A stretch of DNA of 64,000 bases from Brassica napus. Taxonomy: Eukaryota > Streptophyta > Magnoliopsida > Brassicales > Brassicaceae. Each line of letters opens with the position of its first letter. The stretch's first letter is position 1. The notes beneath the pieces were generated by a model that was not told the origin of the DNA, made no database searches, and saw only the letters and a list, made by a program, of their open reading frames with translations. The stretch covers positions 46,137,218 through 46,201,217 of the forward strand of contig NC_063448.1 of the NCBI RefSeq assembly GCF_020379485.1. The letters are read 5' to 3'. Below are positions 11,315-24,168 of this stretch, one piece after another. The translations under genes and the position numbers were made by a program.

Positions 11315-11621
11315 GGAGAGCAGCCAAAAAAGGTGATCTTCTTCGACTTCGAGCTAGAAACTGTTGTTGGAGTATGCTCGAAAAAAGCTTATAAAACGAG
11401 TTTCCTAAACCTATCGAGATATGTTTTATAAAAGTTTAAGAAAAAAGGAAATATGAATTATGTTAAGTTCAATAGGTTTAGGAGTCATCTATTCCTATAC
11501 AAGGAGATGCATATTGTGTTGAGTGAATTGTGAATTGTGTGAGTGATTTTGTGATTTGTGATTTGAGAGTTCGAGTGACCGAAAGACTTCGTATTAAAGC
11601 TTGTTTGTGATTCAATAAAAA
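11315..11621. other. Upstream region of the RRM gene
   Basis: Probable promoter and 5' leader of the RRM gene. The stretch 11510-11580 is rich in gtgattgtga repeats. No clear TATA box was chosen. Confidence 0.4.
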
Positions 11622-11660
11622 CTAGGTAATAATCCGCGTTTTGCGTGGCATGTGATTATT
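11622..11660 (-). repeat. Helitron-like 3' end (minus strand)
   Basis: Read on the minus strand, a GC-rich imperfect hairpin (ccacgcaaaacgcgg) is followed about 8 nt later by CTAG and then T, the usual Helitron 3' signature (hairpin plus CTRR at an A/T target). The adjoining interior resembles the Helitron at 45765. No matching 5' TC end was found. Confidence 0.55.
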
Positions 11661-13220
11661 AGTTTCGTTATTTCTAATTAAAAAACATTAAATCTGTTTA
11701 ATCTAGATATTCGTTCGTTTTTAAGTTTTGGTTTTTTGGTTTTTAATCTTCTAAAATATAACTATTATTTTAAATTAATATTCATTTTAGTTTATTCGGT
11801 TAAAATGTTTGATTTTTGATTTTTTTCCGGTAAAAACCAAAAATTAATATTATTTGTTTATTTGCATGTTATGAATTTTAGATAGTCGTCATATCGAACC
11901 AATAATTTTATATTATAGTTTTTAAAGAGATAATAGTTTAAGAAAAAAAAATTATTAAGACAAATCGTTTCACTACAATTTGGTCGGTAGTGAAAGAAGC
12001 ATTAAGAAAAAATATTTCAATTTTCAAAAAAATTAGATACTTCAGTTGTGGTGAATACTTAGTTACAATATGCTCACATCAAGGTGCACATGTATGTGTA
12101 TGTAAAAAGTATATAAAAATAGTTGACAAAAATGGACGACTTCAGTATAAATCGTCTCAAAAAAACACATTTAAAAGTCAATTGCAAAACTAACTTCTGC
12201 ATTAACCAGAAGACTTCCATGTAAGCCGTCTACAGCAAGACTTACCTGAAATTCTTCTAGGCGAACAGATATAGATAAAATCACGATTTCATACTTTAAA
12301 TTAGTGAGATAACTTCCTTAGCACACAGAAGTCTTCTCCAAGCACAGAGAAACTCAAACGAAAGTAACCCACCGAGAATCATAACCTTCAATGGCTCTAT
12401 GAACCATAAAAATGTTAAAATCAAAATCATGGAGTTTTTTGGATGAATATGGACAGAAAATAAAGTAAAGAAATGTTATTTTTAGTTCATAAGAATTGAA
12501 AAAGAAAGAGTGTAAATCGATTTTTAAGTTCATTAAGAGCATCAAATTGCTTATTCATGGTGGTTGGTATATTGATGGTCATGACAATATTGTGAATACT
12601 TGAGGAAGATGAGGGTGATAGAGTAAAATATGCATTTTCGAAAAAAAAAGTGATGGCATTTTCGTGAATTATCTGAACTTTGGAGGTGAAAGAGGCAAGT
12701 CAAAGCTCCAAAAAAAACATGGATTGGTTTTGTGTTTGACTTCAAGTTTTGAGTCATATTTGCAAAAAGCCCAATTATTTAAACAAAATAGTGTTTTTTA
12801 CTTATAAATTTTGTAAAATACTAAAATGAAATATGTTAAAGTATAGTTTTTAAACACAACATCTAAATTTAAATTATCTTAAACATATATATTTTCCATG
12901 ATATAAACAAATCAATTTTAAAAATGTATTATATGCAAAATGTATAAATTAAAGAAAAAAACATATTTTGGAGGAGGTTTTCTATTTGATTATTTCAGAT
13001 TGTTATATATTGTACATATCTCAAAAATATATTCGTAAGTAATAAAATAATAGCAAAGTAAAATATATTAAACAAATCACTATGTATAAATAATATCGAA
13101 TAAGAAATATAAATAATGATATTATATAATTACACAATTACACAATATATAACACTAAAATAGAAACTATATATTTAAAACATTTGTAATAAAATCAAAT
13201 ACATTTATAAAATCAAAAAA
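11661..13220. other. AT-rich DNA between two outward-facing Helitron-like ends
   Basis: No gene is recognised. Part of 11700-11850 resembles the 3' portion of the Helitron at 45.8 kb (ggttttttggtttt, aaaatataactattat). The remainder has scattered short open frames without motifs. Confidence 0.4.
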
Positions 13221-13251
13221 TATATGCACGAACGTGCGGGTCAAAATCTAG
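13221..13251 (+). repeat. Helitron-like 3' end (plus strand)
   Basis: The small hairpin gcacgaacgtgc is followed by gggtcaaaat and CTAG at 13248-13251, then T. This is the CTRR-type Helitron terminus in the plus direction. No 5' end was assigned. Confidence 0.55.
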
Positions 13252-14910
13252 TTATACATATTTTTATGTCAATTATCTCAAATTGATTATTTTTTAAGTT
13301 TGTGTTACAAAAAGAGTTCCAACGATCAAAATGACCAAAATATTTCACTAAATTGATTAAAAAAACCTAGATATATAAATACAAATAAATAAATAAATAA
13401 TTAGTAGTTTAAAATTATATTCTTTTAAATTCAAACGTTTCCTTAAAAAAATTCAAATTTCTTTTTTGAAATTCGAAAATGCTTTTTGAAACTATTTTTA
13501 AAACATTTATTTTAAATTTTTATTTTTTATTTTTAAAACTTCAAACATCACTCCAAAATTTCACACTTGAACTCTAAACTCTAAGTCTAGATTAACTAAA
13601 CTTGAGGGTATAAATATATTTTTGTTTCTTTAATTAAATATTTTGGTCATTTTAATTTTTGAAGGTTATATCTGTGACAAAATATTTTAAAGGTTATCAT
13701 AAAAAAAATTCTCTATATTTTACTGACGCATTTTTAGATCTTGTTAATTACTAAGTTTAAAAGAACTATTTTTTTAAATGATAATTTTGAGTTAGTACAT
13801 AATTTTATTTGAAAAAAAGAACTTCATATAATAAGATGACAATTATGAGTTAATACACAAATTTATTCAAAAAAAAAAAAAAAACAACATGGATCCCACT
13901 TCAGTTATGTGATGTTCCTGAGAACAGTGCCCAAAGTGGGCTGTACCCAAAATGGGTTGTACCCAAAATGGGTTGTGCCCAAAGGGGTTCTCATTTCGTA
14001 ACATTCACTATCATCCTTGTGGGTGAACTTTCATTCATCTCAATTGATATATAAATAGGAATTAGAGTTTGTTCTGCGTGTCCGCGCGGTTGTTTGATTT
14101 ACTGTATATATATAAAGTTTCAAAAACAAAAAATTATATGGTTCCACTTGTACTATTTTAGTTTATTATTCAGGCCATGTTTCACTATTGTATCATATTA
14201 TATTTTATTGGATCAGTGTCAACATAAATTTATTTTATTCTCCGATTTAAATGTATTAATAATATATTACGCTTATTTTTGGTCAAATTAATAATAAATT
14301 ATAAATACTTTTTAAAACACATGTGGAATCAAGAGTCGGATCGTGTGCCTACGTGAACATGCTGTTATTTTGAAAGTAACATAAAATATAATTCAAGCGC
14401 TAATGATTTAAGTTTGTATCAATTTGAAATTGATTTTATATATACTTATATTTTTAAATTTTAAATTTGGTAAAAAGATATTTGATGAAATTGTATTATT
14501 CATATGTTGACAAACAACTTTTTGTGTCTTCAAATGTAGATCTTTTACTAATTTGGTTTGATAACTTAGTATGGTTGAAAGTTTATATGTGACTAAGGTA
14601 ACTTAGTTAATACTATATTTTGAAAATTTTATTTAATATATCATATCTAAAGTTTTTGTTTTTTTATTTTTACCACATAAAGAAAAATCCAATCTATCCA
14701 AAAAAAACTGACAAAAAAAAAATATATATATATATACAAATTTGCACACAAATTAAAGTATTGCTTATATTTGTTTTTATTTGAAAAGTTAATATGATTT
14801 TTTGTTTATCTTTTAAATTTATTTAATTGTAATTTTTAACATTTACAATATTTTAGGCTGAGATTGATTTGAAGCTGATTAATTTGAATATCTTATTTTG
14901 AGTGTGTCAG
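13252..14910. other. AT-rich spacer
   Basis: Mostly AT-rich with simple runs. On the minus strand, ccgcgcgg near 14083 followed by CTAA near 14062 could be a third Helitron-like 3' end, but this is weak. No gene is seen. Confidence 0.35.
13930..13992. repeat. 16-bp tandem repeat, about four copies
   Basis: Units start at 13930, 13946, 13962 and 13978 (cccaaaatgggttgta type). Each contains a near-palindrome, cccaaaatggg. Confidence 0.8.
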
Positions 14911-14987
14911 TTAGGATGATAGTTCTAATCTAAATATTGGAATCACGAGAAATCGTGGAAACCCATCGAACGGAAGCTGATGTCGCA

Positions 14988-15563
14988 ATGACTGAGGAGA
15001 AAGGATCTGTCGCCTCAAAGGCAAAGCCATCGCCACGGGCACACCTTCGCCAAAGCACAAGGCCTCCCGCCCACCGGCCTTATCGAACCAAGGTATCACT
15101 CTGACCTCTCCCGTAAAGCCCTCAGACGCATCTCAACCCTCCCGCCAAGTCAAAAGGTTTGATCATCCCTTATTGGAACAAGGAGAAATATCTTGAATTA
15201 GAAGAAGGTTTAGAACAGGTCCTAGATGTTCCTTTAACTGAGCTTGAGTCTGCTGAGGTTGACAACCTAGTTCTGGAAACGAAACGTCTTGAAATGGCTG
15301 AGAAAATGATGGCTGAGAATAAGATAGATATTGATAATGATGATCTTCTTGAAGATTCTCCTGATCTTGATGCAGAAAAAATTGAGGCCATATCTCAGCT
15401 CTCTCCAGCAAATGCTGTGTCAAAGAAAACAGCACCTTCGAGCCAGCACTCGGAACTTGCAAAGGCAGTCGCTTCTCTCCAAGACTCCACGCAGATGAAC
15501 TTGGCTGGCGCCTACGTCCCCAAAGGCCTACTGAAGAAGAAGGCCCCCGGTCCCCCGACATAA
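14988..15563 (+). pseudogene. LINE ORF1 remnant
   Basis: An ATG at 14988 opens a short Lys/Pro/Arg-rich frame that stops near 15105. The 15159-15563 frame encodes an acidic, Gln/Ser-rich tail (for example DNDDLLEDSPDLDAEKIEAI) ending with a basic Pro-rich segment. Neither a DUF4283 core nor a CCHC knuckle is visible, so ORF1 looks internally deleted. Similar Lys/Pro-rich coding continues past the stop towards 15760 in other frames. Confidence 0.55.
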
Positions 15564-15759
15564 AAGGAGCGAGTGCATCCAAGAAACTTTAGGCCCTCAG
15601 CGGCCGCGCCTCCCCAAAGAAGAAGACAGCACCGGGTAAACGACAATTATCTTCTTCGACTATGGTCCCTCGTATTGAGGTGTTCCCCTCTGCTTCACGC
15701 AAAAAACATGTGTCTCTTTCAGGTTTGGTGGTGTCCCAAAAACCACCCAGTAAGAAGAT

Positions 15760-18700
15760 ATGAGTGCAATAGCATGGAACTGTCAGGGTGCCGGAGCCTA
15801 TCTGACAAAGCAACATCTCCGAGAATTGCATCGCTGTTTTCTTCCTTCTTTTCTTTTTCTTTCAGAAACAAAAAACAATTATTCTTTTCTTCAGGATTTT
15901 CAGTTTGAATTTGGTTATAATAAATTGTTCACCGTGGAACCCGAGGGTAGAAGCGGTGGACTAGCACTTTTTTATTTAGACTCTTTTGATGTTATTGTCC
16001 TCTTCTCCAATAATCGCATGATCGATATTGAAGCCACCATCGAAGGGCACAAAGTTTATATTACTTTTGTATATGGTGATCCGGTCGTTGAGTACCGAGA
16101 AAATGTTTGAGAACGCCTTACCCGTATGAGCTTAACGAGGTCTGGACCTTGGCTGATGCTAGGAGATTTTAATGAGATAACCAGCAATTCAGAAAAAAAA
16201 AAGGGGGTAGAAAACGCCCAGACTCATCCTTCCTTCCCTTTAAATGCATGCTTGAAAACTGTGGGATGATTGAGTTTTCCTACAAAGGAAATCCTCTCTC
16301 TTGGGTGGGCAATAGAGCTTCTGGCAAAGTCCAAAGCAGGTTGGACCGAGCAGTAGGAAACGAAGATTGGCACCACTGCTTCTCCCACACGAATGTGGAG
16401 TATTTGCGGCTCTGGGGTAGTGATCACCGACCCATTCTTACCGGAATCCTATCTAGTAAAAAGCTTGGCAAGAGAGCCTTTAAATTTGACAAAAGATGGA
16501 TTGGTAAAAATGGCTTCCGCGACACTGTATTACATGGATGGACTGACCCGAGTCTTTTAAACAAAGACGACCTATACGAAAGGATCGCTCACTGTCGTAA
16601 GTTTATCTCCCGCTGGAAACGTGACAACCCCTCAAATGCCGCAAAAAAATAGAAGAAATAAAAGATTTGCTAGAGCAAGCTCAAATCGAGGACGAATTCT
16701 CCCAAGAAGCAATCCTAAGCCTCAAGTGGAGCCTTTGTACGACCTTTAGAGACGAGGAACTTTATTGGAAACAAAAAATCCAGGCAAATTGGCTACGAAA
16801 AGGTGACCAGAATACAAAGTTCTTTCATGCTACCACAAAGCAACGGAGAGCCAGAAACAGAGTAACAAAGCTCCTCAAGACAAGTGGTCTATGGCAGAGA
16901 CCGAAGAAGATATCGAGGAAGTAGCAACAGGGTACTTTCAGACTCTCTTTACTTCATCGGCTCCCTCGGATTTCGCTGAATCCCTTAAATACATCACCGA
17001 GAAAGTCACCCCATCTATGAACGAAGTTCTAACAAAATCTCCATCAGATGATGAGATCCGCCAAGCAGTTTTTGATATAAACCCAGAAAAAGCCCCTGGT
17101 CCCGATGGAATGACAAGTCTCTTCTTCCAAAAGTATTGGGGTATCACAGCAGAAGTGATGAAGCAAACGGTCAAAGATTTTTTTTAACACAATGCCCTCG
17201 ATCCCCGACTGAATCAGACGAACATTTGCCTTATCCCGAAAACAGAGCGCCCCAGTGAAATCACCAACTTCTGGCCTATAAGCCTTTGCAATGTAAGCTA
17301 TAAGATAATCTCAAAAATCTTGAGTAAACGTCTTAAGCGCTGCATGCCTCGCTTAATATCGGAGACCCAATCAGCCTTTGTGGCTAGACGATTGATCACG
17401 GATAACATCCTAGTGGCACATGAGGTCTTTCACGTCTTAAGAACCAATCGAAGTTGTAAAGCTATGTGTGTTGCCATAAAAACAGACATGAGCAAGGCTT
17501 TCGATCGAGTTGAATGGTCATTTCTTGAAGCACTTCTACTGAAACTAGGTTTCTCACCCAAATGGGTAGCTTGGATAAAGATCTGCATCTCATCAGTATC
17601 CTATCAAGTACTCCTCAATGGTGAACCAAAAGGCAATATCTTTCCATCGCGAGGCATTAGACAGGGCAATTCACTCTCTCCTTTCCTCTTTATCTTGCTT
17701 ATGGAAGCACTTATCTCCCAAATCCAGGGAGCTGAGAGGGAGGGCCGGATCACAGGTCTAAATATTGCAAGAAACAGCCCACATGTCTCCCATCTCCTAT
17801 TCGCGGATGATAGCCTCTTTTTCTGTAGAGCAGAGGTCGCGCAATGTACAGAGCTCATGAAGATCATCAATACATACGGTTGCTCCTCGGGACAGCAACT
17901 AAATGTAGAGAAATTGTCCATTCTCTTCGGTAATAAGGTACCGCCAGACCTAAGAACGAAGATCAAACAGGCATTGGGTATCACAAAAGAAGGAGGGATG
18001 GGAGTATACCTAGGCTTACCCGAGAAAATCAGTGGTAGCAAAAAACAAGCTTTCGCGTTCATTCAAGAAAGACTGCAGAATCGTATAAATTCGTGGTCTA
18101 CGAAACTTCTGTCCAAAGGTGGCAAAGAAGTCCTGATTAAATCAGTGGCACAAGCTCTCCCAACATACGTTATGTCTTGCTTCCTGCTTCCCCGAGACAT
18201 CATCCGGAAACTCACAAGCGTGATCTCCCGTTTCTGGTGGAGTACCAAAGATAACAACTGCGGACTTCACTGGATTGCATGGAAAAAAATCTGCACCCCA
18301 AAAGACCAAGGAGGCCCACGTTTCCGAGATTTTAAAAAATTTAATCTCGCACTGCTTGTGAAGCAACTCTGGCGACTTATCCAGTATCCAAACTCCCTTT
18401 TGGCTCGTGTACTTAAAGGCAGATACTTTCGGAACTCAAATCTGATAGATGTCAACAAGGCGAGCAATCCCTCGTATGTATGGTGAAGCCTCATGGTGGG
18501 CCAACCTCTCCTAAAGGCTGGCCTGCGTAAATCAATTGGAACGGGACAGACCACCCTAGTCTGGGTTGACCCATGGATTCCGACGACACTTGCGCGTCCT
18601 GCGATACCTTGTGGCTCTTCTTTCAACCCCTCGCTGCGCGTTAGTGATTTGATCAACCCAACCACAAAGGAGTGGAACCCTGAACTCCTTCAAGAGCTGG

Positions 18701-19826
18701 TCGACCCTAATGACATCCCACTTATTCGCAGCCTTAAGTTGATGTGCTCTCCCCGTGCCATTGGTTACTGCTGGAACCACACAACAACTGGAGTATACTC
18801 GGTAAAAACCGGATACGCCCTGGCCCTGGAATTATCAGAGCTTACATGAACCAAGTGCCCGAGCCTAGCCTTAAAGCGCTGCAAGCTAAAGTTTGGAAGA
18901 TCAAGACTACTAAAAAGATCCAGCACTTCATTTGGCAATCGATCTCGAACTGTCTCCCGGTATGCAGCTCGCTTGCTGATCGTCACTGTGGTACCGAGCG
19001 ACATTGCCCACGATGCGGAGCAGAAGAGGAAACTCCCAATCACCTGCTTTTCGAGTGCCCACCATCGATTCAAACTTGGGCTCTAGCGTACATTCCACAC
19101 TCTCCGGGGTTATTCCCGTGTAACTCGATATATAGTAACCTTAACCATGTCCTATGGCGCGCAAACAACTATGCAATCCCGGATACTATCAGTGCAAGAG
19201 TACCATGGCTAATATGGTACATATGGAAAGCCCGCAACGACAAGGCCTTTAATGGCAAGGACGTCTCCCCGTTAGAGACAGTCCAAATTGCCCAAGCGGA
19301 AGCGGAAAGCTGGTACACAGCTCAGACCGTCGAGCAGTCGAAGGAAGACGCACCCGAGGATCCCCCCCCCCGGCCCCTGCACCTCAAGCCCCCGACCCCA
19401 ACTGCACGCTAGACGCCTCCTGGCAAGGATGATAATTTTTTTGGCGGAGGAATTGTCCTAACTAACGAGGATGGTATGACGACTTATGGTTCATTTGCTA
19501 GTAACCGAGTCTTAACCCCCCTACACGCAGAGTTCCAAACTCTTTTGTGGGTTATGAAATCCTCTATTCAGTTGGACCATTGTACAATGACCTTCAAGAC
19601 AGACTGCCTTCAGTTGGTCAAGCTACTTGAAGAAGACAAAGAAGACAAATGGCCATCTTTGTTGGCTGAATTTGATGAATTTCATCTTATTCGTTCTATG
19701 TTTACGTTGTGCTCTATAACTTTTATCCGTCGTTCTCTAAACTTTCGAGGTTTCTCCTTTTCCCATGTAAACTCTCAGCTTCCAAGTTGGATGGCTTCTG
19801 AGGCCAACCTCTTGGTATTTTCTTAA
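15760..19826 (+). pseudogene. LINE ORF2: endonuclease, reverse transcriptase, zf-RVT, RNase H, broken
   Basis: The endonuclease domain starts ISAIAWNCQGAG-like at 15760 and continues through SETKN, GDFNEI and SDHRPI at about 16440, with a stop near 16108. Linker and RT follow at 16670-18480: APGPDGMTSLFF, DMSKAFDRVEW, the RQGNSLSPFLF region and the catalytic LLFADDSLFF. A TGA follows YVW at 18484. The zf-RVT domain is at about 18890-19080 (KIQHFIW ... CPRCGAEEETPNHLLFECP). RNase H lies at 19410-19760, with DASW, HAEFQ and TDC as the expected acidic positions. Breaks occur at least near 16108, 16650, 16905, 17186, 18484 and 19430. The RT would copy its own RNA at a nicked target; this copy cannot. 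Confidence 0.85.
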
Positions 19827-19858
19827 TAAGATATGGAGCTTTCGATGTGAAAAAAAAA

Positions 19859-22488
19859 ATATATATCTTCTGTAGTAGCTTTTGTTTGTTGATGATGATT
19901 AATGCAAATCTGTGATTTAGATCAAATACGAACCTTTGTTGTATATTCATGTACTAATTGCTTGTTAGTAACACAGATATTGATCGGGTTTCATATTTCT
20001 GAATGTGTATATCCTTCAAATTCTATCTAAAACTGAATAATTAAAACATGAAGTTTTGTTACGGTGGTTCATTTGTTATCATTGTCATACATCAACGTTA
20101 GTATTAGTGTATTCTGTTATTTAGTTTTCAAAATACCCACTTCACTTTGATTTTGTGAAGTGGAGTTTTGTAACATGAAGTTCTATGTATTTTTAGATGA
20201 TGTTTTGAACTTCTTATGAATATCCAAAACATGAAATTTGAATATCTTTTGTATTTCAAGATCTTGTATAACTAACCTTTATGGTTTAATTTTATTTGAT
20301 TTCATGACCAATACATGGTAAAGATCATTACCATTATTCAGAAACAAAAAAGGTTAGAAATGTTTTTTTAACAATTTTAATAGTAATTAACTGACTTGAA
20401 ATTATTATTTTTGTTAACAAACTTTTCATTAAAGTTTTGAATTAGTTATGGTACAATTTGGTTTAAGTAAACCACATGCATAAGATAAAGGATCAAAAGA
20501 AAATGCAATCCACGTGTAACCATTTTGTGGTCTGTAAAGAAAAATCTGGAAGTCCTCACTACAACACTTTCTCGCCATCTCCGATCAGCTCTTCTAGCTA
20601 GGTCCTTCTTCTCCCGCGGAGTTTGTTGTAGCTGTAAAGCTCTTTTCATGAAAATCTCCAGGATTTCCTTTGTTCCAAGTTGTACCAGACTATATCTCCT
20701 TGCTAATGATGACCGAAAGAAATTTGAGAAGCATAAATCTCACCCAAGGATAACCTAAGCTTATCCAAGCTTGATAGTTCATCTTTTGACTGAGCAAAGA
20801 ATTACACTCGCTTGAGAGAGGGAGCAAACAACCGATAGAATTAGAGATCTCAAACTCAAGGTTGAATCTATTAGGATAATATGTTTGAAAGACACATTGC
20901 TTTTCCAGCCAAAAGGATTGGATTTGATATATAACCAATGCATGATTAGAGGTAATATATTTTTCAATCACATTGTAAATCTTTGTATTCATTAATTGTA
21001 AATAAAAAAAGGTGCAAGATTGAGAATATACTTGAAAAATCCCAGATTTTGCGTACATTCTCTTTTAATGTATTACGATAAGAACAAAACATTTTTTGGT
21101 ATATTCTAAGTAATGGTATTGAACGACTGTGTTTTAATTCCAGTAGTATTTAATTGTAATTATTAAAGAAAACTTACGGTTATGTACAAAACGTTTTCAG
21201 TTTTAATCTCTTTCTTATTAACAGGAGAACATTTTTAAATAGTAACCTTGGTTTAGTAATTTATTCACAGATTTGTCATTTTAACTGATGTGGCATTCCT
21301 CAGCTTCTAATTTTAATAACCTTCTTTTTACTAGAAAAATTACAACATATGCCATTGCCATATATATAATATAGTTTGTTTAATAAAAGAATTATATATA
21401 CATATTTTTTCTTATCCTTTTGACCTATCGTACACATATAACAAGTTGTCTATGTTACAACATTGAATGACATCTACGAAAGATTGGTAAGGTTGTCTGA
21501 TAAATCAATGTGAGATTCGAGTAGAGTAGGGATGTTGTTGAGAGATTCGCGTGGGAGATGGTGAGAGAGACTTCTTGTGCATGTTTCCGAGGATGGCAGA
21601 AGAGGTCAGAGGTGGAGACGGGTTTGGAGAAGACGGTGAGTTGAGGTTAACGAGGCGAGCGAGGCAGTCCTGAGAGGCTGTTGCGGCGGAGGAAGGAAGA
21701 GACGGCAGAGAAGGAGTGATACAAATTACACGAACATGAAAAAAAAGTAATATTAAATTTTATGAAGTTTGACAAACAAAAATGAGATACTTAACCAAAG
21801 TTATCCTAAGTTACACCAAGTTCTACAAACATAAATAACAAACCAAGTAACATAAACACAAACAACAAAATTAGTGTGTTAGAAGAAGTTTTACTTCTCA
21901 AGACAACTATGAAGATTGAGAAACTCTATACTGTGAGGCTATGTTGTTCTATTTCTAGTAGTTATAAGAATTTGGATGTGTAACCAATCAAAATTTGTAT
22001 CTTCTATGGAATGTAAAGTTTTTTCCAAGTTTAACCAAATTTACACACACTAAAACAAAGTAATAATAAGTTTTACAACGTTTGACAGACAGAAATATGA
22101 AACTTTGACAAGCTTTTACCGAGTTAAAACAAACACAAAACAAAGCAATCTCAACAAATGCAAAAAGGATGGAAAACTTTCGCAAAGTTTTACCGAGTTA
22201 CACAAATATAAATAACAAAACTTTAACCGAGTTACCATGTTACAAAAACTTGTATTGGTTGACAATGATTGATTTTTTTTGCCACTTGTATTGGTTGCCA
22301 ATGGTCGATTTGTTGTTCATTGCTTATTTCTCGCTTTGCTCATCCCTACGATATTTTTTTCCTTATTACTTCTACCGTCTTTCTCTCCTACACCCTTATC
22401 CACACTTTTTGTTCATCTCTCCACTACCTAAACCACCATCCTTCTCACTTTGTTCCATGTCTCCACCATCAAAAGTCAGATAGTTTCA
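19859..22488. other. Spacer, no gene assigned
   Basis: AT-rich, with one GC-richer patch at 20540-20700 (minus-strand frame with a Lys/Arg-rich segment, EKKDLARRADRRWRE) and another at 21500-21710. Neither matches a family I know. From 21750 to 22250 the motif accgagttacacaaa and variants recur as loose repeats. Confidence 0.35.
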
Positions 22489-22493
22489 TTTTT

Positions 22494-22548
22494 TGTAATG
22501 ACCCCAACCCCGGGGTATCTCCAAAGGCCAACTTGTTTTTTTTTTAAA

Positions 22549-22640
<92 letters not shown>

Positions 22641-24146
22641 GGAAGGGAGACAGCTTACCTGAGTTGTCACTGGAGCCACCGCGCCTCGAGGCCACGTTGA
22701 GCTCGTCACCACCGTTCGCTGCAGCTTAGAATCGCCGGAAACCGCCATGCAGTTAAGCTTAGTTTCGTCCGTTTAGTAAATCGACCATAACTTCTTAACC
22801 GTTGCGAATATCGTGCATCCAAGCCCATCATCGTGTTCCTCTCGTCGAGACGAAGCCGTAGACACCAAGCACGCCTCAAACGGAGCCCGGACGAAGCCGT
22901 ACGCGCCTCCAGAAAACCGCCCTTTGCGCGCGCGTGAAACGCATGCGCCGCCGCCGGAAATCGTCGCCGCCGGCCAACTTTCCGGTAAGCCGCCGCCGCC
23001 GGTGACCGACACCGGTGACTCACCGGCGACTCGGTCAACTCGGCCGAGTCAACTCAGTGAGTCAACTCGGTTGACTCGGTTAACCGATCGGTTAGCCGGT
23101 TTAAATTGATTTTGGTTCGGTTAGGGTAAACCGGTCGGTTTAGTCAAATTGATTTCCGGGTTGACTTTGACCGGGTTGACTTTGACCAGCGGGTTGACTT
23201 TTTCGAAAACCTTGACCAGTTCCGTTTTAAACCGTTCGAAAGGCGTTCTGACTCGAAATTTCGATCTGATTTCAGATTTGGAGTCCATTTGAGCAGCTGG
23301 AGTTCATAGATACCACCTCTTATTGTTGCTAAGGTGAGGGTCTATTCCCGAACTCCTCTTATTCGGCTTAGGACCTCGAATAAGTATAATTTATTTCTAA
23401 TGTGTTCCGTCTGTGTGAAATCGAGTCTGTCATTGCTTGTTTAGTTTTAGGTTCTTTGCATAAACCGGAACTAGGGGGTTGGAGGATTCAACATTGATTG
23501 TTTCACTTAATGTAAATTCTTAGCTAGGATTGTTTTTGTTTGGAGACGGATACAGAGTCGGACTGCTGTATGCCGGATTGTATGGAGGTCACGGCCAACT
23601 TTAGTCGACCGGTTGAACCGTAGACTGGAAGTGTCGATAAATCGTCTACGGGCGTGTGTTACCGAGCACTTTTTCGGTGTGTGTATGAACCGAGCACCTT
23701 TTCGGTAGTGTTTTGGCCTGTTAGTGGGCGGCGAGTGTGCACCTCGCTAGGACCATTGTTTGTTGTTTGGGTACTTTAGGTACTGTGTTTGACATGCATT
23801 ATAATTAAATTATATTTATTCGGAGTGCTATGTCCGGGTCCATGGACTTCGGGGTGGCATCCCATACCTCATTGAGCGATTCCCCTGTCGCTCACCCCTC
23901 ACTCTTCCCCTTTTCAGGTGAGACAAACAAGTATGTGATATTTGGACGGACTTGGTGCTATTGGACTTTTCTTTCGGATTTTATTTGGGCATGGGTGAGA
24001 GTTGTCGGGTTTATGGGCTTTTATATTACGGGATATTGTTGGTGGCCCGTCGTCCTTAGTGTCAGGGAGACGGGTATCACATTGTTGTATGATGACGCGT
24101 CGGGGGTGACACGCTGTCCTCCATATAGGAGGTGACGGGTGTCACA
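22494..24146 (+). repeat. 5' LTR
   Basis: 1653 bp, TG...CA. It holds an (AG)n run at 22564-22638 and a GC-rich block with ccgccg repeats near 22970. Many gtcaactcgg and gttgactttgacc direct repeats lie at 23030-23220. It is nearly identical to the 3' LTR. Confidence 0.93.
22552..22638. repeat. (AG)n microsatellite in the 5' LTR
   Basis: Runs of aaag then an unbroken ag repeat. The matching tract in the 3' LTR lies at 27976-28062 and differs slightly in flanking bases. Confidence 0.95.
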
Positions 24147-24149
24147 ATT

Positions 24150-24168
24150 TGGTATCAGAGCGGGTTCC
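24150..24168 (+). promoter_or_regulatory. Primer binding site (initiator Met tRNA)
   Basis: tggtatcagagcgggttcc lies 3 bp after the 5' LTR. The first 12 bases are the classic complement of the 3' end of plant initiator Met tRNA, used to prime minus-strand DNA synthesis. Confidence 0.9.

Larger units (their letters stand above)
14911..19858 (+). mobile_element. L1-type LINE with RNase H, decayed
   Basis: The layout is ORF1 remnant, apurinic endonuclease, reverse transcriptase, zf-RVT and RNase H on the plus strand, ending in a short A-run at 19849-19858. The 5' limit is uncertain: coding similarity begins at an ATG at 14988. I found no clear target duplication. Many frameshifts and stops show it is dead. 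Confidence 0.8.

Noticed and set aside
12354..12757. Minus-strand short frames in the Helitron-flanked region
   Set aside because: Hydrophobic AT-driven composition, no domain.
22450..22748. Ser/Leu and Glu/Arg repeat proteins from open frames over 22450-22748 and 27873-28194
   Set aside because: These are translations of the (AG)n microsatellite in the LTRs.
23830..24135. An identical 101-residue open frame in both LTRs (also 29278-29583)
   Set aside because: Identity is explained by the near-identical LTRs; no domain, and LTRs of this class do not normally code.
24150..24168. tRNA-like sequence after the 5' LTR
   Set aside because: Only the primer-binding complement of tRNA is present; there is no cloverleaf.
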